A stretch of 64,000 nt of DNA from Sycobia sp. Sy_11. Taxonomy: Eukaryota; Arthropoda; Insecta; Hymenoptera; Epichrysomallidae. The notes under the pieces were generated by a model. The model did not search any database. It was given only the letters and a program-made list of their open reading frames with translations, and was not told the DNA's origin. Position 1 is the first letter of the stretch. Each line of letters begins with the position of its first letter. Made by a program: the position numbers and the translations under genes. The DNA is taken from NCBI GenBank assembly GCA_018907035.1, contig JACCIC010000001.1, positions 781,001 to 845,000 on the forward strand. Direction: 5' to 3'. Positions 25,387 through 36,153 of this stretch are shown one piece after another.

Positions 25387-25577
25387 TTTATTCGTAGAGC
25401 AACCCAGCACCAAGTAAGGAGCGGAGTCTCGTCGACTATCGTCAACGCCACCCCCCCTCAACCCGCTATGCTGCCGTCTGTCGTACGACGACGCAGTTTC
25501 TAATTCTGTCGACACCTGGACACGGGACAATGTAGACAGGAGGAAGGCTGGGCTGTGGGGGCGTGCAGCACTTTACC
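25387..25577 (+). ncRNA. Exon 1 of the heat-shock-type transcript
   Basis: A GC-rich leader between the inferred start and the donor ACC|GTGAGTAT. An earlier possible donor (CAA|GTAAGG) lies at 25414. It contains an 11-codon ORF (MLPSVVRRRSF) and a minimal ATG-TAG. Both would limit translation of any main ORF downstream. Confidence 0.45.
25468..25503 (+). CDS. Short upstream ORF, 11 codons
   Basis: ATG to TAA in the leader exon, encoding the basic peptide MLPSVVRRRSF. It is reported because heat-shock lncRNA and leader transcripts often carry one tiny translated ORF. No conservation evidence is available from the sequence alone. Confidence 0.25.
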   Translation: MLPSVVRRRSF

Positions 25578-25583
25578 GTGAGT

Positions 25584-27489
25584 ATATTTTTCATCGGTAT
25601 TTTTATGAATTGTGTGGGTGAGTGGGTGGGGGCGTGTTGAATGATGCGTATATGTTACGTGTTTACGTTAAATCGGAAGATGACCTTGACCGTATGAATG
25701 ACGCTTGTTTTGATGGTGTTTGAGTGTTTTTAAATAGATTGATTAGAGTAATTTAAAACAAAGGTTTATTTTCAATGCATTATTTAGGGGAAAGCTAAAA
25801 TATTATTAGACAATAATTTTTTTTAATTTTATTAAAATAAGCTGAATATAATAGTATAAAAAGGCCTACACAAAGAAAATCGTTCAGCAAAAATTACTAG
25901 ATTCTCTAGAAACTAAAGTTATTATAAATATTATTATATATATACTTATTATTATAAATATAATCAATATTCATATGATTTTCTAATACCGAATTTAAGT
26001 ACATTAGTCATTTATCTACAGTACACTTATTGCGCACGTTGATATTTTTTTTAAAATTCTTTCTTAAAAAATAGTAATTTTTTTTCCAAGACTGCCAACT
26101 TATATACTGTGTGTTTCTGTATGAAGATATGTATAGCATATTTTCGTAGTTGTGTAAAAAATAAGTGATTTTTTTTTAATAATTGTGATACATTTTTTAT
26201 ACCTTATTCAAATTGAATCAAATAAATATACAAATATAATTTTTTTTTTTTTATATATATTAGATAAATTTATTTGTATTCAGGGTAATCATAGATTATT
26301 CAAGTTCATAGTTTATTATAGGAGTAGAGAATTGTCTGTTGCAGTTCCACATGTAACCGTCTATTTAGACAATATTTCAGCACTTATTTTAATGATAATA
26401 AGACATACACATCAATAATTGTAATATTACAATTAAAAAATCAAGCGATTTAATATTTTTTTCTTCTATTTTATTATGTATATTCTAGTAAATGTGTAAA
26501 AAATTATCGATGTTTAAATTTTTGAATACTAAAATTAACGTGACCAAGATATAAAACAAGATATACGTTAGAGGAAAACAAGGAACAATAAAAAACAATA
26601 TTAACATGAGTTTTTTATATTAGGCGAATAAACCATTATAGTATACAAGTAAAAAAATGAATATAAAAATATTATTGTAAAATAGTCTTTCATTCTTGTT
26701 TATTATGACGCAATCTATAATATCGTAATATAATTTTTATGCATTAATAAAAATGACTGGTTTTTCCGTTAGTTCATTAAATTGTTTATACTGCAACTAA
26801 TAATCACATTATTGAGTAAAATTTAAATTTTTACTAAATTGTAAATAATTAACTGTAATAATTTTCTTTTTAAGAAAATATAGATTATTTATTTAACTAA
26901 AAAATGATAGCAAAAAAATAGGGTTTCGGTTAATTTTTTTGTTTATTCATGTTTAAGGATGAAAAATTTGACACGTATTTAAAAAAGCTATAGCATTGAA
27001 TATTTTTATTTTATTACTGTGAGTCAGATCTTAAACAATCTTCTTAGAACGAATACGAAGAAATTGTTAGTATTTATAATACAAATCTTAAATACATTTA
27101 TAGAAAATTAATTAATTATTTATTAGTTGATAAATTCATAATAAGAGTCAGGGAATGTAGAATTTACTTTTATTTATACTATTCATAGAAGGCTCTACTT
27201 TTAATAATTCATACAAACCTTAAATTACTAGCAATTTTAGTTAACCATGTATTTTAGTTACTTCAATTCTTCTACATTAACACAAATTTTGAATAAATTT
27301 ATTAAACGGTGTGTAAATATTTTAAGAGTTATTTAAGAAATATTGTGTAAAATTGGTGTTTGTGATTTTACCTTAATAGCGTTACTGTAAATTAATAATT
27401 AATTACTTATATTAATGGTAAATTAAATAATTTTTCGAATGAAACATAAGTGCAACTTGAATTTCGAAATGTAATTTTTTAATTTTCAG
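25584..27489 (+). other. Intron 1 of the heat-shock-type locus
   Basis: An AT-rich intron between GTGAGT and TTTTCAG. One stretch after a good acceptor (TGTATTCAG near 26282) is open for 45 codons to TAA at about 26418 and could be an alternative exon, but it has no recognised motif. Confidence 0.4.
25681..25689 (-). promoter_or_regulatory. Extended nuclear-receptor half-site
   Basis: TGACCTTGA on the plus strand reads TCAAGGTCA on the minus strand, a perfect FTZ-F1/ERR-type monomer site, about 100 bases into intron 1 of the heat-shock-type locus. The sequence match is exact, but occupancy is unknown. Confidence 0.4.
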
Positions 27490-27588
27490 AGCACCCTGCG
27501 GGGTTATGGTACTAAATATTTGATGATTTCGCACGGTTGATGCTTTCTCTTTGGTTAGAATTTCATATTCGACTATCCAATGCAATAG
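27490..27588 (+). ncRNA. Exon 2 of the heat-shock-type transcript
   Basis: Ninety-nine bases between AATTTTCAG and TAG|GTAAGC. All three frames contain stops, so it cannot be an internal coding exon. An ATG at 27540-27542 opens 16 codons into the donor in phase 1, so translation could begin here if a further coding exon exists. Confidence 0.5.
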
Positions 27589-30204
27589 GTAAGCGTGAAA
27601 TTAAATTGCTAAATGTTTGCAAAGAATAAATATTTAAACATAAAGATATCATTAGGACTAGTCAATTTGGAGGCAAAAGTAGAATTTTTGTGTAAAGGCG
27701 TTTTCTTAACCATCAGAAATATTTTCTGTTCGAACTCTTGAACTCATAAATGATCTCGCAATTGCGAAATTTAGGAAATGAGTCCGTATTGCGTTTGATA
27801 TAAATTATAATGTAAAATAATTTCGATCACGCTTCATTTTAAGGGGAGTAATAAAAAACGACTGAATGATATATATTATCAGAATAGAAAGTGTATAAAA
27901 GTTTTAATTTAAAAAATTGTCAAAATTAAAGTAAATAATTATGTATATAAAATATATAATTATTAAAACGTCTTAGCAATTAATTTCAGCTATATTAATA
28001 TTTCTTACACAAAAATTTTAAAAAGTCCTCTTGATTGTTCACGATAGATTTAAATCGTAATAATTTAATTAGAATTTAAAATGTTAATATTTTTGTACTG
28101 TATTAAAATTAAGTAAATTAGGTTTGTAAGATCACAGCACTTGAAAATGTTTTCTCTGTTTCTGGTTTAGCGTTGCATTAATTACTCATCTTGGAAACAT
28201 CTTCTTTTAACGTTCTACCGCGCCACGCTATAGTAGAAGATTTTTAAACAATAAAGACAAAACTAAACATAACAGTCGAGTACGAGAAGAAGCCCTTATA
28301 ATCTGGTGGATTATATCTGCTAGTCTAAATGGTAAGCGAACATTGGGCTGTTTGAATGCAGTTTTTTTGAAGACGGGGCGTCTTCGGACGCTTCGGCTTA
28401 GAAAGCCACAGAATTATTATTTAAACCTAGAAAAGAAAGTTAATCGGCAGGCAAGATTTAGATAAACGTTCAGCAAAGAAACTCGTACAAGAACACGTTT
28501 GTCTCTGCGCCGGCTTTTAATCTGCAAGAGAATCAATATAAAAAAGGAAAGCACAATACAGTTAGCGTTTCAGAAGCAAAATACAAATTCTAAATAAAAA
28601 TAATACAGATCATAAGAAGAGAGCGTTAGATGTTTTAATCGTATGAAACTGGCGATAACCGTCAATCGTAATACGAAATTCCAATAAATTTGAGAAATCT
28701 TCACGAATAACGTGAATATCCTTATTTTCTTATGTATACTTGACTGATAAACTTGAGTACCTTAAAGGCGCGTTGCGTATTTAGACTCGTAAAAGTCTTC
28801 TTCCAATTCAAAGCTTAATGTAACAAAAGGCCCGATTTTTATTTTCTTTTGTTCTAAGTCATACACGAGAAAATGTAGTTCCTAGGCATACCTGCTTGTG
28901 TGAGATCTGTTTCTGCAAAGAGACGTATGTACATACAAGTAGGTTATAACGTTATGTTATTATTTCAGGGTGTATTTTACTTTAAAAACAATCTATGATT
29001 AAATTTTTGGCCCATGTGTGAAATAATTTTAATAATTGAAAAATTCGGAGCTTTATGTAAGTTCAAATGAAAAGCCATCCTAAAGTTTAATCATGCAGTT
29101 AAGGATATAATCTATTCTCTCATTTGTAATAAATTATATTTAGTATTATAATTCGTAATTGTTATATATCGTACACATATATATTTTTTTATAATCGTAC
29201 ACGCGAGATAGCTATTTAACGGTTTCGATTAACGGCGCCCCTTAAGGGGGCGGGGGTGCCCGCGGGCGTGAACACCAACAGTGAATGCCGAGAAAAGAAA
29301 ACACTAATAACACCGAATGAAGGAATAAAATCATTTTCAATCCTTTTTTTTCGATATTCCAAGCGCAACAGCAGCAATAAATTCCATCATAAATTTGCGA
29401 TTTCTTAGCCCCTGCTAAGACTGAAATAAGCACGTACGCGTAGCTACAGGAAAAAATTTTTTAATACACGAATACGTGCAAAAAAGCTATATTGCAAAAA
29501 GCAAATTAAATATAAAAGACAAATACCGGTTGATATCCTCTTTGTATGAGTGCGTACAAGTTTTAAATTCTGATCGAGGCAGCGATCGTCGAGCTGTGAT
29601 TCCTCTAGAAATATATGGTTCTAGTGCTTCTATACCGAATTTTTCAGAAATCCTTTAATGTGTGATTAGGAGCCTTAAAGATTAACCAAAAGATAAAAGA
29701 AAGTTTGATATATTTGCCACTTGTATTATTGCAAACTTTTACACTTGAAACAACTTTTGCGCATCTTTTAATCAATTTATGGAAATTATAAAAAATATGT
29801 AACAAACACCTTGTACTAATTATATAGTCGAACCGATTAAGCATTAGCCGTAATCGTCGTAAATTACCAAGTTACTCTTAAAAGATCTTAATTCAGCTAT
29901 ACATTTTTTGTTTTAATTGATTTATAAGAATTACTTTGGTCAGTATTTGATTAAAGTATCTTTTTATATTTTACCGTCTTAAAAACAACGTAATATAATT
30001 GTTTGTGTACGTTTTTGTTTCTTTATTAGAGTTTAACTTACTTAAATAGTACTCCAAAGCCTTTCTCATCAAACAGTTTACTGAAAAGTATAATAATTAG
30101 AATAGTTTTATTTCATAAAGAAAGGACTTTGGAAAGAAAAAAGAGTTAAAAATTTTACTTACTATTTATTTTTTATTCCTTTAAAAGACATCAGCTTGAA
30201 GACT
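27589..30204. other. Intergenic or intronic AT-rich DNA
   Basis: I see no recognisable gene. A plus-strand stretch without ATG (about 28277-28460) is open for about 60 codons and includes an internal donor-like GTAAGC. A short very GC-rich palindromic patch (GCCCCTTAAGGGGGC) lies at 29236-29252. A plus-strand 60-codon frame at 29476-29658 has no motif. Confidence 0.4.
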
Positions 30205-30270
30205 GCAACTGTCCCATGACTTTTACATAATGTAAGTTTTTACATTATGTAAAAGTCATGGGATAGTTGC
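30205..30270. repeat. Foldback hairpin, 31-bp arms
   Basis: Arms 30205-30235 and 30240-30270 are reverse complements over 31 positions with one mismatch (G versus A, a G:U pair in RNA), and the loop is four bases. This is a near-perfect stem. It is too perfect and too tightly looped for a typical pre-miRNA and looks more like a small foldback or MITE-type element. Confidence 0.8.
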
Positions 30271-30483
30271 TGGTAAAATAGGGAAATATTTTTATCGATT
30301 TAAGTCTTAATCTATATAAAATGATATAAAGTCTTAAAATTAACTTTATACATTATTATTTAATCAGTAAACATTTAAGAGTTGATATAAGAGAGTGTAA
30401 TGCGAGATTAAAGAATAAGTTTCTAAAATATTAAGATTCTTTAATCTTCATAAGAAAACAAAATTGATATAATCAATTTATTA

Positions 30484-31320
30484 TTAATTGGTCATCAAGG
30501 CTTGAACGTCAATATCATTGGGTAGGTACTTTGCATCAAGGCTGCGTGTCGTGTACGTTATTAACATACTTGGTACCCTCGTCAAAACGTTTATTTTTGA
30601 GGCGTGCCTTGACGCGGCCGCGAGTCGAACGACGTTTACGTATTCTATTAATAAGGAAAGGGATTTTGCAAAGTTGGTGTTCATTAATATGAATGACGAG
30701 AGGGGATCTAACAACTTGGGATTGGTAAGTGCGTTTTTTTTCGGACGTGAGAGGAAGTTCGGCACTGTGACACGTGCGTCACGTTTCACCCAGGTACTTC
30801 TCTGAACAGTATAGTAGAATCTTCCATTAATGTCGAAGTCCCACAAGCATACGACGGAAGTATGACCGCAGCCTGCTGTGTTATGCCACATGACACTAAC
30901 TCTTTGGGACTGCTCATCTCAGCAAAGACGTGAGAGAGAGAGAGTTGGTTTCATAGGATCTAAGTTGTAATAATGGGCCATAGACGAACGTATGACCATT
31001 GTCATAAAGTCGGAGATTTTACCGAATTCTCCGGAAAAGTGGTCTTGTAGATGTTCAAACACTGGCAAGGATAACATAGCGGATCTACTTACTAGGGATT
31101 CCATTATCGCAGCACTCTTAGCACGTTGAACTTCGTGAACCCATATAATCGTAATAATACCTTCATTTAGCCTTGGATTAATTCTTATCCAACCGGTGAT
31201 ACTGCACAGTAAAATCACCTGGTAACTTTCAAAGGAAATAATATTACTTAAATGATAATTTTTGTGCTGATGCATAAAAAAGAACATTGAAGTTCTAACG
31301 ATAAAACTCCATTTTCAATT
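30484..31320 (-). pseudogene. Decayed coding sequence, possible endogenised viral or transposon protein
   Basis: One minus-strand frame is open from about 31320 to 30922, stops at TGA 30921-30919, and continues in the same frame from 30918 to TAA at 30484-30486. That makes about 270 codons with a single internal stop. The translation is mixed and polar, with no membrane segments: the first half has LNEGIITIIWVHEVQRAKS, VFEHLQDHFSGEFGKI and SSMAHYYNLD; the second has FDINGRFYYTV and LDAKYLPNDIDVQALM. Base composition is more GC-rich than the flanks. It is not an odorant receptor. The helical first half vaguely recalls nucleoproteins of negative-strand RNA viruses, which are commonly endogenised in ants, but this is only an impression. 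There is no ATG with support and no splice sites. Confidence 0.4.
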
Positions 31321-31394
31321 GAATTGTTCTTATTTCCGATAAGATTGCGATCTAATTTATCAACTTAAAAGGGTCGTAAAAAATTTCTCAATAT

Positions 31395-31467
31395 TGTCTC
31401 CGTGAGATATAACTGGAGTTAAATAATTTAAAAATTATTTAACTCTAAGCTGTATCTCACGGAGACA
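31395..31467. repeat. Foldback hairpin, about 35-bp arms
   Basis: TGTCTCCGTGAGATAT at the left end is answered by the reverse complement ending CTCACGGAGACA at 31467. The inner TTAAATAATTTAAAAATTATTTAA segment closes the stem, with two short mismatched spots around ACTGG / CTAAG. Terminal TGTCTC...GAGACA inverted repeats fit a very small MITE. No clear target-site duplication is seen. Confidence 0.75.
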
Positions 31468-31997
31468 TTTCTCTTCTGGCGTTAATAACGTCAACATAAG
31501 AAAAAAAAGTCATTATTTTGACATACAAGAAAGAATTAACATTCATTAAATCATTAAAAGAGCTCTAGCTCATATGTAATCTTGAAAAGTATTTCATTTG
31601 CATTGCAAATCTTGAATTTGAGCTCGAGACAAAACCCTTTACAAACATTTAAGAGATATTCAAAGGGTTATTAACGATCAATTTCAATCTGAAAACAATT
31701 TTCTAAAATGATTTAGAAAAAACAAAGTGATTGATTCTCTGCTATTAATAATTATTAACATCATTAACATCTTGTAGAGAATTGAGGAATAAGCATATGC
31801 TGTTCAAAAAGTTATCTTGATATTGCTATATTTTTAGATAAATTAATGTTTTTATTTTAGTTGATAATTTTTAATCAGTAATTTTTTGTATACTTTTATT
31901 AAATAATTTGCTGTTAAATTTTAACTGAAAATTCGAGTTATTTAGATATATTAAACTCTTGCAGCCGTAAAAGCTTAGCAACATATAACACCTGTTT

Positions 31998-32260
31998 TAC
32001 CTCGGCTATTATAGGCCTTGGCAAAAAAGCTTTCCGTTAATATTTCTTGGTTTTTTTCCAAATATCGTGGAGTATATCCTGCATTTGAAATCCATCTCTC
32101 GAGCTGCTCCAAGCCTTAAGCTCCACCCACTTTTGCGTGGTTTTTCTATTGAACAAATGGCTTGCATTACGTTTTCGTAATGATTGAGCTGTTCGATTAA
32201 TGCCATCAGCAATCCGCTCCATTGCTTTTATGATTTGCAAGTGATACCCGATTATTAGGT
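31998..32260 (-). pseudogene. Decayed copy 1 of an unknown coding repeat
   Basis: Two overlapping minus-strand frames carry pieces that align with copy 3 (33394-33960): ALIEQLNHYENVMQAI matches ALTEQLTFYKQIMKAF, ILHDIWKK matches ILHDVWEK, and KPRNINGKLFC matches KPRDLNRKLFC. The pieces lie in different frames here, so the copy has at least one frameshift. The family is unknown to me. Confidence 0.5.
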
Positions 32261-33154
32261 TGTAAGTCCATGTCTTAGGATTTGCGTCAAATTTTTAGCT
32301 GCTCGCGATATTAAATAGCACGAACTCGCGTTACATATTTCTACAAATTTTTAGTTCTTAGTAACTCTTAAGATAAGTAGAGATATTCGTAGAATTCAGG
32401 ATTACGTGCAGTTTATGCTCATGTATAATCTAGATAATAATGAATATTAATAGCTATATCTTAAGTGTTTAAGTACTTTATAAAATGTAAGGATTATGCT
32501 AACAAGGAACGTTATCTTGATATCGATTACAGTTGATTAAAGGAATTAATTAAATTTACTTTTAAATTCATTAAATTAAAAATGTCAGTTTGTATTATCA
32601 AATATAATTTAAAATATATTTTCCAAATATGTTATTTTACAAACGAGTAATTAGTATTTAAATTTATATTTAGATCGAATGCATTTACTAAATGTTGAAA
32701 GCTTAACGTGTTTTATAATTCTTAAGATAAAGAATAGCAGTTCATAGTAAGTCAAAGTTACATATAATCCCTAATAATATTAAGATTATGTTTGACTAGC
32801 TTTACATTGAATATATAGGAACTCTATCTTAAGATTATAAGTAGCCGATTAGGTAATAAGTGAGAACCACCTTGAATTGATGCTAATTAAATGGATAATG
32901 ATTTTAAGTTAGGACAAAAATAATTGCTCTTTACATATAATAATCATTGAATTTGATAACTTGAAATGTAACTGGAAGAGTCGAGTCCCTAACTAGTAAT
33001 GGTAATGATTACAAGGTGAAAGGGAACAAATGCAAAAGAACACAAGTTAGAAATAAAAACTATAAAACTTTGATGGAATGTAGTATCTGATATTTATTTA
33101 ATAATCTAAATATGATAATTTGTGTCATTTCATAGTTGCATGTAAAACAAAAGT

Positions 33155-33200
33155 AAAAAAGCTTTCTGTTAAGATTTCGCGGTTTTTCCCACACATCATG
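33155..33200 (-). pseudogene. Short copy 2 of the unknown coding repeat
   Basis: Forty-six bases are identical to 33607-33652 except at one position and encode HDVWEKPRNLNRKLF on the minus strand. The flanks do not match. The near-identity points to a recent local duplication or conversion. Confidence 0.6.
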
Positions 33201-33393
33201 TTTCTATGGCTCGTGAATATAAAAATATATCTAATACGTTCATGTCGACAATTTATTGATTAATATTATGTAAAATAGTTCTTATTAAATGTTCATGCGC
33301 AATATACCTATATTTCGAGTTGATCCAATAGCCAGTACATAATACATTTTTCAATGGTACACATAATATGGTCCCGAAGATATTCCTCCAATT

Positions 33394-33960
33394 TTAAGGG
33401 TTTTGGGTGCGCGTGATATTGTTCCCTTTTTTTTTGCATTTCTGTACATTCTTCAACCCCGAGGCCATTTTGTACACTCGTTCTATCGCACTATGGTCCG
33501 ATGAGCGAAGTACTGTCGTGGCTCGAAATTCTGCTTGTCGACACCATTCCTTCTTCTCCTCCCTGAACGCCTCTTTTATGTCGGAAATTACTTCGAAAGC
33601 TTTCGCAAAAAAGCTTTCTGTTAAGATCTCGCGGTTTTTCCCACACATCATGGAGTATCCGCTGCTGAACCCATCTCTCGAATTGCTCTATTCCACAGGG
33701 ACCGCAAAACTTGGCGTGGCTTCGCCATTGAACGAACGCCTTCATTATCTGCTTGTAGAACGTCAGCTGCTCTGTTAGAGCTAGTGGCAATTTCGTTTCT
33801 AGTGTCTGTACTATCTGTATATGATTGACTATTATCAACGAGTATATCCATACTCGTTTCAGAAATCGTATCAGTGGCAGATCGCTTATTATTTTTCTGC
33901 GATCGTTTTATGTTTAATATTTTTTCGCAGTCTAAGACCCTCTCCGTCGAGCAAAAAATC
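33394..33960 (-). pseudogene. Copy 3 of the unknown coding repeat, frameshifted
   Basis: All three minus-strand frames contain long open stretches (33648-33960, 33491-33838, 33394-33651). The middle frame (IEQFERWVQQRILHDVWEK, DLNRKLFC) is supported by its match to copy 1. The lowest frame (FEVISDIKEAFREEKKEW, FRATTVLRSSDHSAIERVY) is hydrophilic and helix-like, and the upper frame is polar and low in complexity. The original protein probably switched frames through indels. No family was recognised. The strand is the same as the decayed sequence at 30484-31320, so both could come from one invading element, but gene order cannot be shown. Confidence 0.45.
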
Positions 33961-36119
33961 TAACATTTACTGTTAGAATTAAATTTTGATTATAAGTTCT
34001 GAAAAATAAAAATTATATTACATAAAAATTATATTCATAACAATTATTGATTTTAATCAGCTAAGAAAAATAAGCTTAACTCAAATATAAAATGCTAAAG
34101 CTTAAACTTATTCTCTTAATTTAGTATTATATTCTTTGGTGTTAATGTATGCTAAAATATAGATTTGAAACGCAATGCTAATATGATATTAATACGTATT
34201 AAATGCATACGATTTTTACCAAGCTTCTAACGAAAAAAATTTAGCTATCAAGTGTTTTTGAATACATAATGTCTATAATAATCATTAAATGTCATACAAT
34301 ATTCAAAAATTGAACCAATTTCAAATAAATTCTGCACATGAGAAAGTTCCATTAATATTACAAGTATAATATTTAATCCAGAAAATTCATGACCATTCGT
34401 TGACCTGACCGATTCTTAACAATCTCGATCAAATAAAGGTCAATAGACTTCAGTCGTTTCAGAGAGTTACGCATTAATAATTATTAACGCCAACGGACTG
34501 AAGCAATTCCATCTTCTTTCAACCGAAGTAATAATCAAACTTCGGTACGTCTTAACAAGGCAACTTTCCATGTATGCGTTTTTAATTAACAATCCATACT
34601 TAAGCACGAATGTTACTACGTTCTTAAATAAGGGCACTGTCATTAGATAATCCCAATCACGTCCCTTTAAGTTATTTCCTCGCTTAATTCCTTTTAGAAA
34701 TTAGAAACTTCTTTCTTATAATTTTAGAATTTTAATATCCTACAGTAGCAAAATCTATATTGATTACCTATATAAATATCGATGTAATATTCATATTTTA
34801 CATCTAAGATCAACGAGATAAAAAAATCACACCACTATTTCTTTATTTTTAATTCATAATCAATGCTCTATTCCTTAATCTACTCATTCATGTTAGGACT
34901 ATTATACATTAGCTAACAAGAGGTATCTGATAGAATAAGGTTAATTTGGACCTGGTGAAATTGAAAGAAAATAAGTTTTGAATAAACATCAAATAAATAA
35001 AGGAAGGATTTAAAAAACTAATGGTGGTTTATTATAACATTAACGTGTATCGCATATTGATAACTCAAATTGATATCTATTTGTCGAATAATCTTATGTC
35101 GATAGAACAATAGGGTTAGGGAATTCAGTCTCTTACATCTTACGGTATAAGTAAAACATACGATAGTATTTGTGGTAAATTTGAATATGAATGATTTAAA
35201 TATTGCTTACACGGAGTGTCATTATAAATTAGAGCATAAGTATTCGCCCAGTTTATACTATCACAGTAATAAGCAAGAACACAATGTCGTAAACTACCTA
35301 ATTAGTGTTTAAGAATTAGTAAGCAGAAGAAGTTTGCACCGAGTTACTTTTCAATTCACATTGTATTAAACAATGATTGATGATGATAAATCTGCTAATG
35401 AGAAAAGCAAACGCAAGTTTTGATGTTCGTCAGAATTAATGCATGTTTATTATAACTGTATGATCGCATTACAATCTCTTAATGTTTAAGACTTAGGATT
35501 AATGATAAACCAGGAATCGAAAAAAATATAATAATAATAATTTAAAAATGATTTTAGGAAAAGCGCCTGGGGGTAAAAAAGGCCTTTTACTTTTAAGAGT
35601 AACCGATTAATGAGGTTTGTAACTTGGTAATTTGCTGAATTAAGAACAATTAAAGAAATAAAAATGAAGTATCCACGCATTTTGATGTCCTTTAAAGGTA
35701 ACTTCTATCACTGAATGTGCATTTCTGATGTGGTAGTGAGTAATCACCAACGGTTCATTGCTTAATTGAAGATAATGGGGAGTAATAATGAGGTGTTGAA
35801 AACAAGTGCAAGGAAAAGCTAAAGCATATGAAAAAAAATAACAATGATCAGTATGTTAACGCGGGAGAGACAACACAAAATCAAGATCTTTGTAGCCCTG
35901 CAAAATAATATCTGTAATTGATGAGTGTTTAACTAAAGATCGCAAAATAAAAAATAGCATGATCGAACAATAATAAAAAAGAAGAATTATCTAATAAATC
36001 TTATTTACTGTTTCATAAAATAAAATCTATTGGGCTGGAATAAATTATATGTAAAGAGATAATTCTTGAATGTAATACATACTCGGAAAGAGCAAAGCAT
36101 TTTGTAGAACTGTTTTATT

Positions 36120-36153
<34 letters not shown>

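Larger units (their letters stand above)
25387..27588 (+). ncRNA. Heat-shock-type spliced transcript with little coding capacity
   Basis: From the TATA-predicted start near 25387, exon 1 runs to a strong donor GTGAGT at 25578. A 1.9-kb AT-rich intron ends in TTTTCAG, and exon 2 (27490-27588) ends in the strong donor GTAAGC. Exon 1 holds only an 11-codon ORF (25468-25503) and a start-stop pair ATGTAG (25530-25535). Exon 2 has stops in all three frames but carries an ATG at 27540 that stays open (MLSLWLEF...) into its donor. Two readings remain: a heat-inducible non-coding RNA similar in plan to Drosophila hsr-omega (HSE promoter, tiny ORF, one early intron), or the 5' part of a protein-coding heat-shock gene with leader introns. 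No heat-shock protein exon was recognised downstream. The start site is inferred from the TATA box. Confidence 0.4.

Noticed and set aside
24027..25530. Several long frames on both strands in the CpG-rich upstream region
   Set aside because: They overlap on both strands, cross simple repeats and the promoter, and show no motif. High GC simply removes stop codons here.
26282..26418. Alternative exon in the heat-shock intron (GNHRLFKF...)
   Set aside because: The acceptor is good, but the open stretch is short, AT-driven and without a motif. Noted under the intron only.
28276..28331. Microexon between AACAG and GTAAGCG after the heat-shock exons
   Set aside because: The acceptor has no pyrimidine tract, and the surrounding frame runs through the donor without a family match.
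30205..30270. pre-miRNA
   Set aside because: The stem is almost perfectly paired with a four-base loop, unlike Drosha/Dicer substrates. Kept only as a foldback repeat.
30518..30805. Plus-strand 95-codon frame
   Set aside because: It is the antisense shadow of the minus-strand decayed frame, which is longer and extends beyond it.
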